Source of the DNA: Thermohalobaculum sp039027855
GTDB taxonomy: Bacteria > Pseudomonadota > Alphaproteobacteria > Rhodobacterales > Rhodobacteraceae
Direction: 5' to 3'
DNA length: 64,000 bases
Assembly: GCA_039027855.1 (NCBI GenBank)
Contig: JBCCJI010000001.1
Location: 62,001-126,000, forward strand
The translations under genes were made by a program, and so were the position numbers. Below are positions 41,460-50,112 of this stretch, one piece after another (position 1 is the first letter of the stretch; each line of letters starts with the position of its first letter). The notes beneath the pieces are model-generated. The model ran no database searches. It saw nothing but the letters and a program-made list of their open reading frames with translations, and had not been told where the DNA came from.

Positions 41460-42442
41460 GCTTCATCCCCCAGCCGGCCCCCGTCGCCCGTCCCAATCGC
41501 TGCCAGCTGTTCGGTCCCGGCTCGCGCCCGGCGCTGTTCGCCAAGATGGCGGCCAGCGCGGCGGATGTGCTCAACCTCGACCTAGAGGACTCGGTCGCAC
41601 CGGCCGACAAGGCCACCGCCCGCGCCAATATCGTCGAGGCGCTGAACACCGTCGATTTCGCCACCAAGACCGTGTCGGTGCGGATCAACGGTCTCGACAC
41701 GCAATACTGGGTGCGTGACGTGGTCGACCTGATCGAGCAGGGGGGCGAGCGGCTCGATCTGATCATGATCCCCAAGGTCGGCCGCGCGGCCGACATCTAC
41801 GCGGTCGACGCGATGATCAGCGCGCTGGAGGCGCAGGTCGGGCGCAAGAAGCGCCTCGGCATCGAGGTCATCATCGAAACCGCCGCCGGGCTGGCGCATG
41901 TGGAGGAAATCGCCGCCGCCTCGCCCCGCCTGCAGGCGATGAGCTTTGGTGCGGCCGATTACGCGGCCTCGATGGGCATGGCGACGACCGGGATCGGGGG
42001 TACGCAGTCGGGCTATTACATGGTACCCGATGTCGAGGAGGGGGCCGCCGAGGCGCCGCGCCCGCACCACCTCGCCGATCCCTGGCATATGGTGCAGACG
42101 GCAATCGTCGCGGCCTGTCGGACCCATGGCGTCCTGCCGGTCGACGGGCCGTTCGGCGATTTCTCCGATGCCGAGGGGTTCAAGGCGCAGGCGCTGCGCT
42201 CGGCGACGCTTGGCATGGTCGGCAAATGGGCCATCCATCCGAGCCAGATCGCGCTCGCCAACGAGGTCTTCACGCCGTCGGAGGCAGCGGTGACCAAGGC
42301 GAAGCGCATTCTCGAGGCGATGGAAGAGGCGCAGAAGTCCGGCGCTGGGGCGGTGACGCTAGACGGCAAGCTGATCGATATCGCGTCCATCCGCCAGGCC
42401 GAGGTGATCGTGAAGCAGTCGGACCTGATCGCCGCCGGGTGA
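41456..42442 (+). CDS. mcl1: L-malyl-CoA/beta-methylmalyl-CoA lyase (Mcl1 type)
   Basis: This encodes 328 residues from a GTG start behind AAGGAAA. It belongs to the same family as the copy at 5.5 kb but is of the Rhodobacter Mcl1 type: PAPVARPNRCQLFGPGSRPA, LNLDLEDSVAPADKATAR, MSFGAADYAASMGMATTGIG and GKWAIHPSQIALANEVFTPS. In the ethylmalonyl-CoA pathway it splits beta-methylmalyl-CoA into propionyl-CoA and glyoxylate and condenses or splits malyl-CoA. An insertion (VEEGAAEAPRPHH, about residues 198-210) is longer than I recall in Mcl1. It appears to be a single gene. Confidence 0.9.
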   Translation: MSFIPQPAPVARPNRCQLFGPGSRPALFAKMAASAADVLNLDLEDSVAPADKATARANIVEALNTVDFATKTVSVRINGLDTQYWVRDVVDLIEQGGERLDLIMIPKVGRAADIYAVDAMISALEAQVGRKKRLGIEVIIETAAGLAHVEEIAAASPRLQAMSFGAADYAASMGMATTGIGGTQSGYYMVPDVEEGAAEAPRPHHLADPWHMVQTAIVAACRTHGVLPVDGPFGDFSDAEGFKAQALRSATLGMVGKWAIHPSQIALANEVFTPSEAAVTKAKRILEAMEEAQKSGAGAVTLDGKLIDIASIRQAEVIVKQSDLIAAG

Positions 42443-42525
42443 TCCGGGTGATCCGGACTATTCCACCACGACCTCTCCGGCCGGCCGACATGCTGCCTGG
42501 CCGGGCGGGCTCGCTCAGAACAGCG

Positions 42526-42711
42526 TCAACCGGTTGCGCCGTCCACAGCGACGGTGCGGGTTGGCGCCTCCTGCGGCATGGGCGCCGGCCCGACCGCATC
42601 GGCGGTTGCCGCGATGGGCGCTGAGGCCATCCAGGCCAGCGCAAAGGGCAGGGTCGCGGCGGAAAACGCGGCCGCGTAGCAGGCGAACACGAGGGCGGGC
42701 ATCGATCGCAT
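42526..42711 (-). CDS. Small secreted or membrane protein, unknown
   Basis: This encodes 61 residues with GGAG eight bases before the ATG at 42711. The N-terminal half is hydrophobic (LVFACYAAAFSAATLPFALA) and could be a signal peptide or membrane anchor. The remainder is short, Pro- and Ala-rich and hydrophilic (VGPAPMPQEAPTRTVAVDGA). No family is recognised. The frame lies in a 430-bp gap between mcl1 and accA. The good ribosome site and the plausible signal are the only support. Confidence 0.4.
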   Translation of the reverse strand: MRSMPALVFACYAAAFSAATLPFALAWMASAPIAATADAVGPAPMPQEAPTRTVAVDGATG

Positions 42712-42872
42712 CGGTCGGCTCCGTTCGCAGAATCGCTGAGACTGACGATCATCGCGAAAGGTGGTTAAGCCATGGCAACCGCCGCGGGGTCTTTGGAGCG
42801 TGCCCCCCCCCAGCCCTTGAACACGCGCCTCACGCATTGCGCCGGCGCGCAGGTTGGGCCATGTGAGCGCCC

Positions 42873-43838
42873 ATGAAGACGCAGACCTTCCTCGATTTCG
42901 AAAAGGGTGTGGCCGAGCTTGCCGGCAAGGTGGCGGAGCTGCGTGCCGTGGCGGCCTCTTCGGCGATTGATGTGGCCGACGAGGCAGAACGCCTCGAGGC
43001 AAGGGCCGAGAACATGCTGGCCGAGCTCTACGCCGATCTTGCGCCGGATCAGAAGGTGATGGTCGCGCGCCACCCCCAGCGCCCCCATGCGCTGGAATTC
43101 GTGCGCGGGCTCTTCACCGAATACACGCCGCTGGCGGGCGATCGGAACTTTGCCGAGGATCACGCCATGATCGGCGGGCTGGCGCGGTTCCGCGACCGGG
43201 CCTGCGTGGTGATCGGGATCGAGCGGGGGCATGACCTGCACACCCGGATCGAGCGGAACTTCGGCATGGCCCGGCCGGAGGGGTATCGCAAGGCCGTGCG
43301 CCTGATGCGCCTGGCCGACCGCTTCGCTCTGCCGGTCATCACGCTGGTCGACACGCCGGGTGCCTATCCGGGCAAGGGGGCCGAGGAGCGGGGCCAGGCC
43401 GAGGCCATCGCCCGCGCCACCGAGTGCTGCCTGGAGATCGGCGTGCCTCTGGTCAGCGTCGTGATCGGCGAGGGCGGCTCGGGCGGGGCTGTGGCGCTCG
43501 CCTCGGCCAACCGGCTGGCGATGCTGGAGCATGCCGTCTACTCGGTGATCTCGCCCGAGGGCTGCGCCTCGATCCTTTGGAAATCGGCCGCCAAGATGAA
43601 GGAGGCGGCGACGGCGCTTAGGATCACCGCGCAGGATCTGGCCGATCTGGGTGTTGCCGACATCGTGGTGCCCGAGCCCGTGGGCGGTGCGCAGCGCGAC
43701 CCCGAGGCCGCCATCGCCGCAGCGGGCGAGGCCATTGCAACCCTGCTCGGCCAACTCGACGGCATGGGGCCGGCCGAGCTTCGTGCCGACCGGCGGCGAA
43801 AGTTCATCAATCTCGGTGACCGTGGGCTTGCCGGTTGA
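42873..43838 (+). CDS. accA: Acetyl-CoA carboxylase carboxyltransferase subunit alpha
   Basis: This encodes 321 residues, typical AccA length. With AccD it transfers the carboxyl group from biotin to acetyl-CoA, giving malonyl-CoA for fatty acid synthesis. Recognised parts are MKTQTFLDFEKGVAELAGKV, the catalytic-core segments LVDTPGAYPGKGAEERGQAE and VIGEGGSGGAVALA, and SVISPEGCASILWKSAAKMK. It appears to be transcribed alone. A run of nine C residues lies about 70 bp upstream of the start. Confidence 0.95.
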   Translation: MKTQTFLDFEKGVAELAGKVAELRAVAASSAIDVADEAERLEARAENMLAELYADLAPDQKVMVARHPQRPHALEFVRGLFTEYTPLAGDRNFAEDHAMIGGLARFRDRACVVIGIERGHDLHTRIERNFGMARPEGYRKAVRLMRLADRFALPVITLVDTPGAYPGKGAEERGQAEAIARATECCLEIGVPLVSVVIGEGGSGGAVALASANRLAMLEHAVYSVISPEGCASILWKSAAKMKEAATALRITAQDLADLGVADIVVPEPVGGAQRDPEAAIAAAGEAIATLLGQLDGMGPAELRADRRRKFINLGDRGLAG

Positions 43839-44073
43839 GATCATCCACGGGGCAACGGCGCTCGCGTCGTGCCCGGAAATCACGATATGCCGCAGCCAAC
43901 GACTTTAGGCTGTTCCGTCAGCCGCCTGCCTTTCCTTGCGGCCGAAAGCCTCTAAGCTCACGGTCCCAACACCCCGGGATCGGCAGACACGCGGCCAGCC
44001 CTTCGCGCCACGCGCCGCCACCCACCCCCTGACCGCCGGCCGCCAGCCGGAGCCCAGCGGAGAGATGACGCCC

Positions 44074-46494
44074 GTGACCGACCCTCCGGCCGAACCCGTC
44101 TCGATCCGACCGCTGCAGCCGATGGCGGGCGAAGGCGAGGGCGCCCCAACCGCGGTACGCCATATCCCCCCGCCGAACTGGATCGGCCGGCCAATCAGCC
44201 GCGCGATGGAGAAGACGCCGGATGCGGCGGCGTGGCTCGCCTATCTGCCCGCGGTGGTGGCCGCTGCGGCCTTCCTCTGGTTCTGCACGATGGTCGGCGC
44301 CGTGTCCGAGGGCGCGGTGCTGACCTGGACGCGCCCATGGATCGGCGATCTTGGGATCGAGACGACTTTCCTGGTGGACGGGCTCGGCCTGATGTTCGCG
44401 CTGCTCGTCACCGGCATCGGCGCGCTGATTTTCCTCTACGCCGCGGGGTATTTCGCAGGCGATCCGCGGCGCGCGCGCATCCTGACGCTGCTCAGCCTGT
44501 TCGCGATCTCCATGCTTGGTCTCGTGCTGGCCGACGATGTCGTGACCCTGTTCCTGTTCTGGGAGGGGACGACGATCACCTCATTCCTGCTGGTGGGCTT
44601 CGACTACCAGAAGGCCTATTCGAGGCGCGCTGCCCTGCAGGCGCTGTTGGTCACGGGGCTTGGCGGGCTGGCGCTGCTCGGCGGTCTCGTCGTCCTTGGC
44701 GAGGCGATGGGGACCTACAGGCTGTCCGAGTGGAACGCGGTGCCCGACGCGGTGAAGGCCAGCGGCGTCTATGGCTGGGTGTTGCCGCTGGTGCTGCTCG
44801 GCGCCTTTACCAAGTCGGCGCAGTTCCCGTTCCATTTCTGGCTGCCGGGCGCCATGGCCGCGCCGACGCCGGTCTCGGCCTATCTGCACTCGGCCACGAT
44901 GGTGAAGGCCGGGGTCTATCTGCTGATGCGCCTCACCCCCTCGATGGGCGGGACCGAGGCCTGGTTCTGGATCCTGACCGTGTTCGGCGCGGCCACGATG
45001 CTGATCGGCTCGATCTGGGCGCTGCGCCAGTCGGATCTGAAGCAGATGCTGGCCCATACCACGGTGATGGGCCTTGGCACGCTGGTGATGTTCCTCGGCG
45101 GCGGCACCGAGAAGGCGGTGATCGGCGCCTCGCTCTTTCTCGTGGTGCACGCGCTCTACAAGGCCTCGCTGTTCCTGATGGTGGGCTGTCTCGACAAGAA
45201 GGCGGGCACGCGGGAGATGGACCAGCTTGCCGGTCTCTCGAAGGCGATGCCGATCACTGCCGCCGCGGCGGCGCTGTCGGCCCTGTCGATGGCGGGGATG
45301 TTTCCCTTCATCGGTTTCCTCGGCAAGGAGGTGATGTATGAGGGCGCCTTCAAGATCGTGACCGAACCGGTGCTCGTCACCGGCGCCGCGTACCTCGCCA
45401 ATGCCATGATGGTGGCGGTAGCCCTGATCGTGGCGGTGGGCCCGTTCCACTTCCGCGCCCAGAGAAGCCCGAAGGACAACCCGGCCGATCCGTCATGGGC
45501 GCTTTTGGCGGGGCCCGTGGTGCTTGCGGTGCTTGGCCTTGCCATGGGTCTTTTCGCGCCGCTGACCGGTGATCTTTTGGTGATCCCCATCGCCAGCGCG
45601 ATCCTTGGTCGGCCGGTCGACTACCACCTCTACCTCTGGCACGGGGTTAACAACGCCTTCCTGCTCAGCCTCGCGACCTTCTTCCTCGGCTACCTGTTCT
45701 GGCGCGGCGGGCGTGAGTTCCGCAAAGGGCTGAGCACGGCGGAGAAGAAGGGTCTGATCAGCGCCGATGACCTTTACGATCGGGTGCTGGAGGGCGTGGA
45801 GCGGATCGCCAAGAAGATCACCGGCGGGCTGCAGAACGGGAGCCTACCATTCTATATGCGCGGCACCTTCGCGGCCTTTGCCGCGGTGATCTGGGGGACG
45901 GTCGCGCTGTCTGATGGCGGCAGAGCCATGCCGCAGCCGGACATCCCGCTGGTGAATTACGCGACACTCGGCGTCATCATGGTGGGCGCGGTGGTCACGA
46001 TCCTGACCCGCTCACGCCTGACCGCGATCTGCGCGCTGGGGGCGGTCGGCACCGGGATCTCCATCATCTTCGTGCTCTATGGCGCGATCGACGTCGCCAT
46101 GACCCAGCTGATGATCGAGATCCTGGTGGTCGTCTTCCTCGCCATCGCGCTGTTGCGCCTGCCGCGCACGCCCGACCGCCAGGGCTTTCGCGTGGGCGAT
46201 GCCGGCATCGCGGCGATGCTTGGGCTGGGGACCACCATCGTGCTGATCTCGGTGCTGGCCACGCCGCTCGACATGCAGCTCACCGAGTTTTTCGAGGCGA
46301 AAAGCGCCCCGGAAGCCTTTGGGCGCAACATCGTGAACGTCATCCTCGTGGATTTCCGCGCGCTCGATACGATGGGTGAGATCGCGGTGATCGCCATCGC
46401 GGCCATCGGCGCGGTGGCCGCACTGACCGCCGGGCGACGGCTGAGTTTCGGTCCCGTACAAGACCCGGCTCGGGATGCGGAGGACGCGTCATGA
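44074..46494 (+). CDS. mnhA: Mrp Na+/H+ antiporter subunit A
   Basis: This encodes 806 residues if the GTG at 44074 is used; GGAGAG lies nine bases upstream. The ATG at 44065 is too close to that site. The protein is a many-helix homologue of complex I subunit NuoL: FLFWEGTTITSFLLVGF, GAFTKSAQFPFHFWLPGAMA, PTPVSAYLHSATMVKAG and LAHTTVMGLGTLVMFLGGG hold the proton-path Lys, His and Glu. The C-terminal part (about 680-800) carries the MrpA-specific DUF4040/MbhE-like helices. It heads a seven-gene operon that exchanges Na+ for H+. Confidence 0.92.
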   Translation: MTDPPAEPVSIRPLQPMAGEGEGAPTAVRHIPPPNWIGRPISRAMEKTPDAAAWLAYLPAVVAAAAFLWFCTMVGAVSEGAVLTWTRPWIGDLGIETTFLVDGLGLMFALLVTGIGALIFLYAAGYFAGDPRRARILTLLSLFAISMLGLVLADDVVTLFLFWEGTTITSFLLVGFDYQKAYSRRAALQALLVTGLGGLALLGGLVVLGEAMGTYRLSEWNAVPDAVKASGVYGWVLPLVLLGAFTKSAQFPFHFWLPGAMAAPTPVSAYLHSATMVKAGVYLLMRLTPSMGGTEAWFWILTVFGAATMLIGSIWALRQSDLKQMLAHTTVMGLGTLVMFLGGGTEKAVIGASLFLVVHALYKASLFLMVGCLDKKAGTREMDQLAGLSKAMPITAAAAALSALSMAGMFPFIGFLGKEVMYEGAFKIVTEPVLVTGAAYLANAMMVAVALIVAVGPFHFRAQRSPKDNPADPSWALLAGPVVLAVLGLAMGLFAPLTGDLLVIPIASAILGRPVDYHLYLWHGVNNAFLLSLATFFLGYLFWRGGREFRKGLSTAEKKGLISADDLYDRVLEGVERIAKKITGGLQNGSLPFYMRGTFAAFAAVIWGTVALSDGGRAMPQPDIPLVNYATLGVIMVGAVVTILTRSRLTAICALGAVGTGISIIFVLYGAIDVAMTQLMIEILVVVFLAIALLRLPRTPDRQGFRVGDAGIAAMLGLGTTIVLISVLATPLDMQLTEFFEAKSAPEAFGRNIVNVILVDFRALDTMGEIAVIAIAAIGAVAALTAGRRLSFGPVQDPARDAEDAS

Positions 46495-46991
46495 ACTCGC
46501 TGATCCTGTCCACCGCCGCGCGCACGCTGCTGCCGATCCTGGTGCTGTTTGCGATCTATGTCCTCTGGCGCGGGCATAACGACCCGGGCGGCGGCTTCAT
46601 CGGCGGGCTGATCGCGGCGACGGCGCTGGCGCTGCTCGAGAAGGCGCAGGGTCTGGTCGCGGCGCAGCGCGTGCTGAAGGTCGAGCCGCTGGCCATCGCC
46701 GCCACGGGCCTCGGCTGCGCGCTGACCTCAGCGGTCTGGGGCGTGCTGGCCAAGGGCTATGTCCTGGCAGGGGTCTGGCCGCTGCTGTCGGTGGGCGCCG
46801 ATGGCAAGAAGGAGGGCCTGCCGATCGGCTCGATCCTACTGTTCGACACGGGCGTGTTCCTGGTGGTCGTCGGTGGCGTCTCGGCCATGCTGTTCGCGCT
46901 GGAGGCAGCGGCGCTGGAGGTCGTGGATCGACCGGCAACACCGTCAGCCGAGCGGGACAAGACCAAGACTGCCCCTGGGGAGGACGGCTGA
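46491..46991 (+). CDS. mnhB: Mrp Na+/H+ antiporter subunit B
   Basis: This encodes 166 residues overlapping mnhA by ATGA. Four membrane helices are visible; the MnhB hallmark YVLWRGHNDPGGGFIGGLIA lies near residue 25. The C-terminal tail is charged (PSAERDKTKTAPGEDG). It is a small structural subunit of the hetero-oligomeric antiporter. Confidence 0.92.
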   Translation: MNSLILSTAARTLLPILVLFAIYVLWRGHNDPGGGFIGGLIAATALALLEKAQGLVAAQRVLKVEPLAIAATGLGCALTSAVWGVLAKGYVLAGVWPLLSVGADGKKEGLPIGSILLFDTGVFLVVVGGVSAMLFALEAAALEVVDRPATPSAERDKTKTAPGEDG

Positions 46992-47368
46992 TGGAACCGA
47001 CCCTTTCCGTGGTGGTGGGCTTTCTGGTGGCCTGCGGCGCCTACCTCATGATGTCGCCCAACCTGATCCGCTTCCTGTTCGGGCTGACGCTCATCTCTAA
47101 TGCGATCAACCTGGTCATCTTCGCGGCCGGGCGCCTTTCCTACGGTGTGCCACCGTTGGTGCCCGAGGGCGCCAAGACCGTGAGCGGCGGTGTCGCCAAT
47201 GCGCTGCCGCAGGCGCTGATCCTGACCGCCATCGTGATTGGCTTCGGCCTGCTGGTCTTCGCGCTGAGCCTCGTGCTGCGCGCCTATATGACCTTCGGCA
47301 CCGCCGACAGCCGCCGCATGCGCGCGGCCGAGCCCAAGCCGGCCGATGGCGCCGGCGGAGACGCCTGA
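46991..47368 (+). CDS. mnhC: Mrp Na+/H+ antiporter subunit C
   Basis: This encodes 125 residues, homologous to NuoK with three membrane helices (VVGFLVACGAYLMMSPNLIR, FGLTLISNAINLVIFAAG, LPQALILTAIVIGFGLLVFA). It starts on the last base of the mnhB stop codon, which shows tight coupling. Confidence 0.92.
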   Translation: MEPTLSVVVGFLVACGAYLMMSPNLIRFLFGLTLISNAINLVIFAAGRLSYGVPPLVPEGAKTVSGGVANALPQALILTAIVIGFGLLVFALSLVLRAYMTFGTADSRRMRAAEPKPADGAGGDA

Positions 47369-48855
47369 TGCTGCTTGCCGCGCCGATCCTGCTGCCGCTC
47401 GCCACGGCGGTAATCTGCTTCCTGCTCCGACATCAACCGGTGCACCGCCTGCTCTCGATGGCGAGTGCGGCGGGCCTGATCATGATCGGGGTGATGATCC
47501 TGCTGACCGTCCGGCTGGAGGGGCCGCAGGCGGCGCAGATGGGCGGTTGGGCCGCGCCCTACGGCATCACGCTGGTGGCAGATACCCTGTCGGCGGTCAT
47601 GGTGATCATCACCGGCGGCGCGCTGCTGGCGGCCATGACCTTCGCCACCGTCGAGGTCGGGCCCGAGACCGAGCGGTTGGGCTTCCACGCGCTCAGCCAT
47701 TCGATGGGGGCAGGGGTCGCGGGCGCTTTCATGACCGGCGATCTCTTCAACCTCTATGTCTGGTTCGAGGTCATGCTGATCTCGTCCTTCGGCTTGCTGG
47801 TCATCGGCGGAGGGCGCGCGCAGATCGACGGCGCGATGAAGTACGTCGCGCTGAACCTGATCGGCACGCTCGCGTTCCTGGGCGGCGTGGGGCTGCTCTA
47901 TGGCACGGCCGGGACGCTCAACATGGCCGATCTGGGCGTCAAGCTGCACGGCCGGATGGGCGAGACCGCGGTGCTCGGCGCAGCCGGCATGCTGATGTTC
48001 GCCTTCGCCGCCAAGGCAGCGCTCTTCCCGGTCTTCTTCTGGCTGCCGGCGAGCTATCACACCCCCGCCGTCGCGACCTCGGCGCTCTTCTCGGCGCTGT
48101 TGACCAAGGTCGGCGTCTATTCGCTGCTGCGGGTCTTCACGCTGGTCTTCGCGCCAGGCGACCCGGTGATCGAGGGCGCGCTGTTTGCCGCCGCCGGGCT
48201 GACCATCGGGCTCGGCGCCCTTGGCGCCGCGGCGCAGGACGACATGCGCCGGATCTTCTCGTTCCACATCATCAGCCAGATCGGCGTCATGACGCTGGGC
48301 CTCGCCATCGCCACGCCGCTCGCCATGGCGGGGGCGATCTTCTATTTCCTCCACCACATACCCGCGATGATGAACATGTTCCTGCTGGCCGGCATCATCC
48401 GGCGCGAGACCGGGGCCGAGGCGCTGGCCGGGATCGGCGGGCTCTACCGTGCGGGACCCTGGCTCGCCGTCGTCTTCCTGATCCCCATGCTGTCGCTGAT
48501 CGGGGTACCGCCGCTCTCCGGCTTCTGGGCCAAGTTCTTCATGATCCGCGCCGGTGTCGAGGACGGGCAGTACCTGCTCGCCGGGCTGATCCTGGCGGCC
48601 TCGGTGCTGACCTTCTTCTACATGGGGCGGCTCTTCGTGGCGGCCTTCTGGCAGCCCCATCCGAACGAGGCCTCGGGCGGGCCGGTGCCGCTTGCCACGT
48701 ACCCGCCGCGCGCGCTGGTTGTCCCGGTGCTGGCCCTGGCTGGCGTGACGCTGACGATCAGCCTTTATGCCGGCACGTTCTTCACGCTGTCGAGTGAGGC
48801 TGCCGATGCGCTGCTCGACCCACTGCCCTATCTCCGCACCGTGCTGGGAGGCTGA
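47368..48855 (+). CDS. mnhD: Mrp Na+/H+ antiporter subunit D
   Basis: This encodes 495 residues, a NuoM/N-like antiporter subunit with about 14 helices. Marks include NLYVWFEVMLISSFGLLV, FAFAAKAALFPVFFWLPASY with the conserved Lys, and SALFSALLTKVGVYSLLRVF. Its start shares one base with the mnhC stop. Together with MnhA it is expected to form the ion-translocating core. Confidence 0.93.
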   Translation: MLLAAPILLPLATAVICFLLRHQPVHRLLSMASAAGLIMIGVMILLTVRLEGPQAAQMGGWAAPYGITLVADTLSAVMVIITGGALLAAMTFATVEVGPETERLGFHALSHSMGAGVAGAFMTGDLFNLYVWFEVMLISSFGLLVIGGGRAQIDGAMKYVALNLIGTLAFLGGVGLLYGTAGTLNMADLGVKLHGRMGETAVLGAAGMLMFAFAAKAALFPVFFWLPASYHTPAVATSALFSALLTKVGVYSLLRVFTLVFAPGDPVIEGALFAAAGLTIGLGALGAAAQDDMRRIFSFHIISQIGVMTLGLAIATPLAMAGAIFYFLHHIPAMMNMFLLAGIIRRETGAEALAGIGGLYRAGPWLAVVFLIPMLSLIGVPPLSGFWAKFFMIRAGVEDGQYLLAGLILAASVLTFFYMGRLFVAAFWQPHPNEASGGPVPLATYPPRALVVPVLALAGVTLTISLYAGTFFTLSSEAADALLDPLPYLRTVLGG

Positions 48856-48858
48856 GCC

Positions 48859-49197
48859 ATGGCATTCTTGCTGAAACCGATCAACATCGCCTGGCTGGTG
48901 GTCTACTTCCTGTACGAGTTGTTCATGAGCGCTGGGCGCGTCTTCGTCGACACCATGACGCCCGGGCTCTCCGCCCAGCCGATGATGGTGGCCATGCCGC
49001 TTGATGCCGAGAGCGATGTCGCGATCACGCTGACTGCCAACCTGATCACCCTGACGCCCGGCACACTGACCGTGGACGTGGCACCGGACCGGTCCTGTCT
49101 GCTGATCCATGCCATGTATGCCGAGGATGGGGCCGAGGCGGTCAACGAGAGCATGAAGAGCGGGTTGGAGAAGGTCGTGATGAGGGCCACGGCATGA
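48859..49197 (+). CDS. mnhE: Mrp Na+/H+ antiporter subunit E, short form
   Basis: This encodes 112 residues, against about 160 in most MnhE. The C-terminal core is normal (ITLTANLITLTPGTLTVDVA) and one helix remains near the start (NIAWLVVYFLYELFMSAGRV). The usual first two helices are absent and no room exists upstream, since mnhD ends 3 bp before. It may be a natural short form in this lineage. It overlaps mnhF by 4 bp. Confidence 0.85.
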   Translation: MAFLLKPINIAWLVVYFLYELFMSAGRVFVDTMTPGLSAQPMMVAMPLDAESDVAITLTANLITLTPGTLTVDVAPDRSCLLIHAMYAEDGAEAVNESMKSGLEKVVMRATA

Positions 49198-49544
49198 GCG
49201 TGCTCGGCACCATCGCCGAGGGACCGATGTTCTGGGGCGCCTCGATCGGCGGGCTGTTCACCGTGGCGGGCATCCTGCTGACGGTCTACCGGCTGATCTT
49301 GGGACCGACGCTGGCCGACCGGGTGGTGGCGCTCGACATGCTGACGGTGCTGCTGATGGCGCTGCTGCTGATCTTTGCCAAGGCGGTGGAAGTGCCGAGC
49401 TATCTGGATGCGGCGCTGGCGCTGGCGCTGGTGTCGTTCCTCGCGACCGTGGCCTTTGCCCGCTATATCGACCGGCGCGACCCGGTTCCGGATCAGGAGA
49501 TGGACCAACCGGGCGATCAGGGGGAGGGCGGCCGCGATGGCTGA
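49194..49544 (+). CDS. mnhF: Mrp Na+/H+ antiporter subunit F
   Basis: This encodes 116 residues with three helices. The family pattern GPTLADRVVALDMLTVLLMA and AALALALVSFLATVAFARYI is clear. An acidic tail follows (DQEMDQPGDQGEGG). It overlaps mnhE and mnhG. Confidence 0.92.
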   Translation: MSVLGTIAEGPMFWGASIGGLFTVAGILLTVYRLILGPTLADRVVALDMLTVLLMALLLIFAKAVEVPSYLDAALALALVSFLATVAFARYIDRRDPVPDQEMDQPGDQGEGGRDG

Positions 49545-49968
49545 GCAGATCGCAGCGCTTCTCATGGTCGCGGGCGGGATCTTCTGCTTTTCCGCGGCTC
49601 TCGGTCTGGTGCGCTTTCCCGATGTTTTCATGCGCATGCATGCGGCGACCAAGGCCGGCACGCTCGGCATCCTGCTGCTGGCCGTCGGCCAGATGCTGGT
49701 CGCGCCCGAGCTGTCGGTCTTTGTGCGTGCGCTTTTGATCGCGGTCTTCATCATCGGGACGGCCCCCATCGGGGCACATCTGATCGGGCGGGCCGCCTAT
49801 CGCACGGGCGCCCCGATCTGGGAACGGACGACGAGCGATCCTGCGACGAAGATCTTTCCGCGCCAGCAGGCGGTGGAGGATCCGCAACTGGCGATGCTGG
49901 ATGACGGCGATGACGAGCCCCCGGCGCCCACCACCAAGCCCGAGGCGACGTCCGCCAAACCCGGGTAG
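49537..49968 (+). CDS. mnhG: Mrp Na+/H+ antiporter subunit G
   Basis: This encodes 143 residues from the ATG at 49537, overlapping the mnhF stop. Three helices and the family signature LGLVRFPDVFMRMHAATKAG are present. The C-terminal tail of about 45 residues is hydrophilic and acidic (LDDGDDEPPAPTTKPEA), longer than the minimal subunit. It ends the antiporter operon. Confidence 0.92.
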   Translation: MAEQIAALLMVAGGIFCFSAALGLVRFPDVFMRMHAATKAGTLGILLLAVGQMLVAPELSVFVRALLIAVFIIGTAPIGAHLIGRAAYRTGAPIWERTTSDPATKIFPRQQAVEDPQLAMLDDGDDEPPAPTTKPEATSAKPG

Positions 49969-50112
49969 CGCCGGTCAGTGGCTGCGGCGTGTTTGCCGCG
50001 GTCACCTGTTCGTCCTAGGTCGAGACCCACGCCGCGGTGCAACCAAACCCACGGCTTGCGCGTTGCTTTGCCGGGCGTCGCGTCCACGACTGTCGATCGA
50101 GGTCTGAACCGG

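Noticed and set aside
42794..42803. Run of nine C residues upstream of accA as a phase-variation tract
   Set aside because: It lies about 70 bp before the gene, outside any frame, in very GC-rich DNA. There is no sign that it affects expression.
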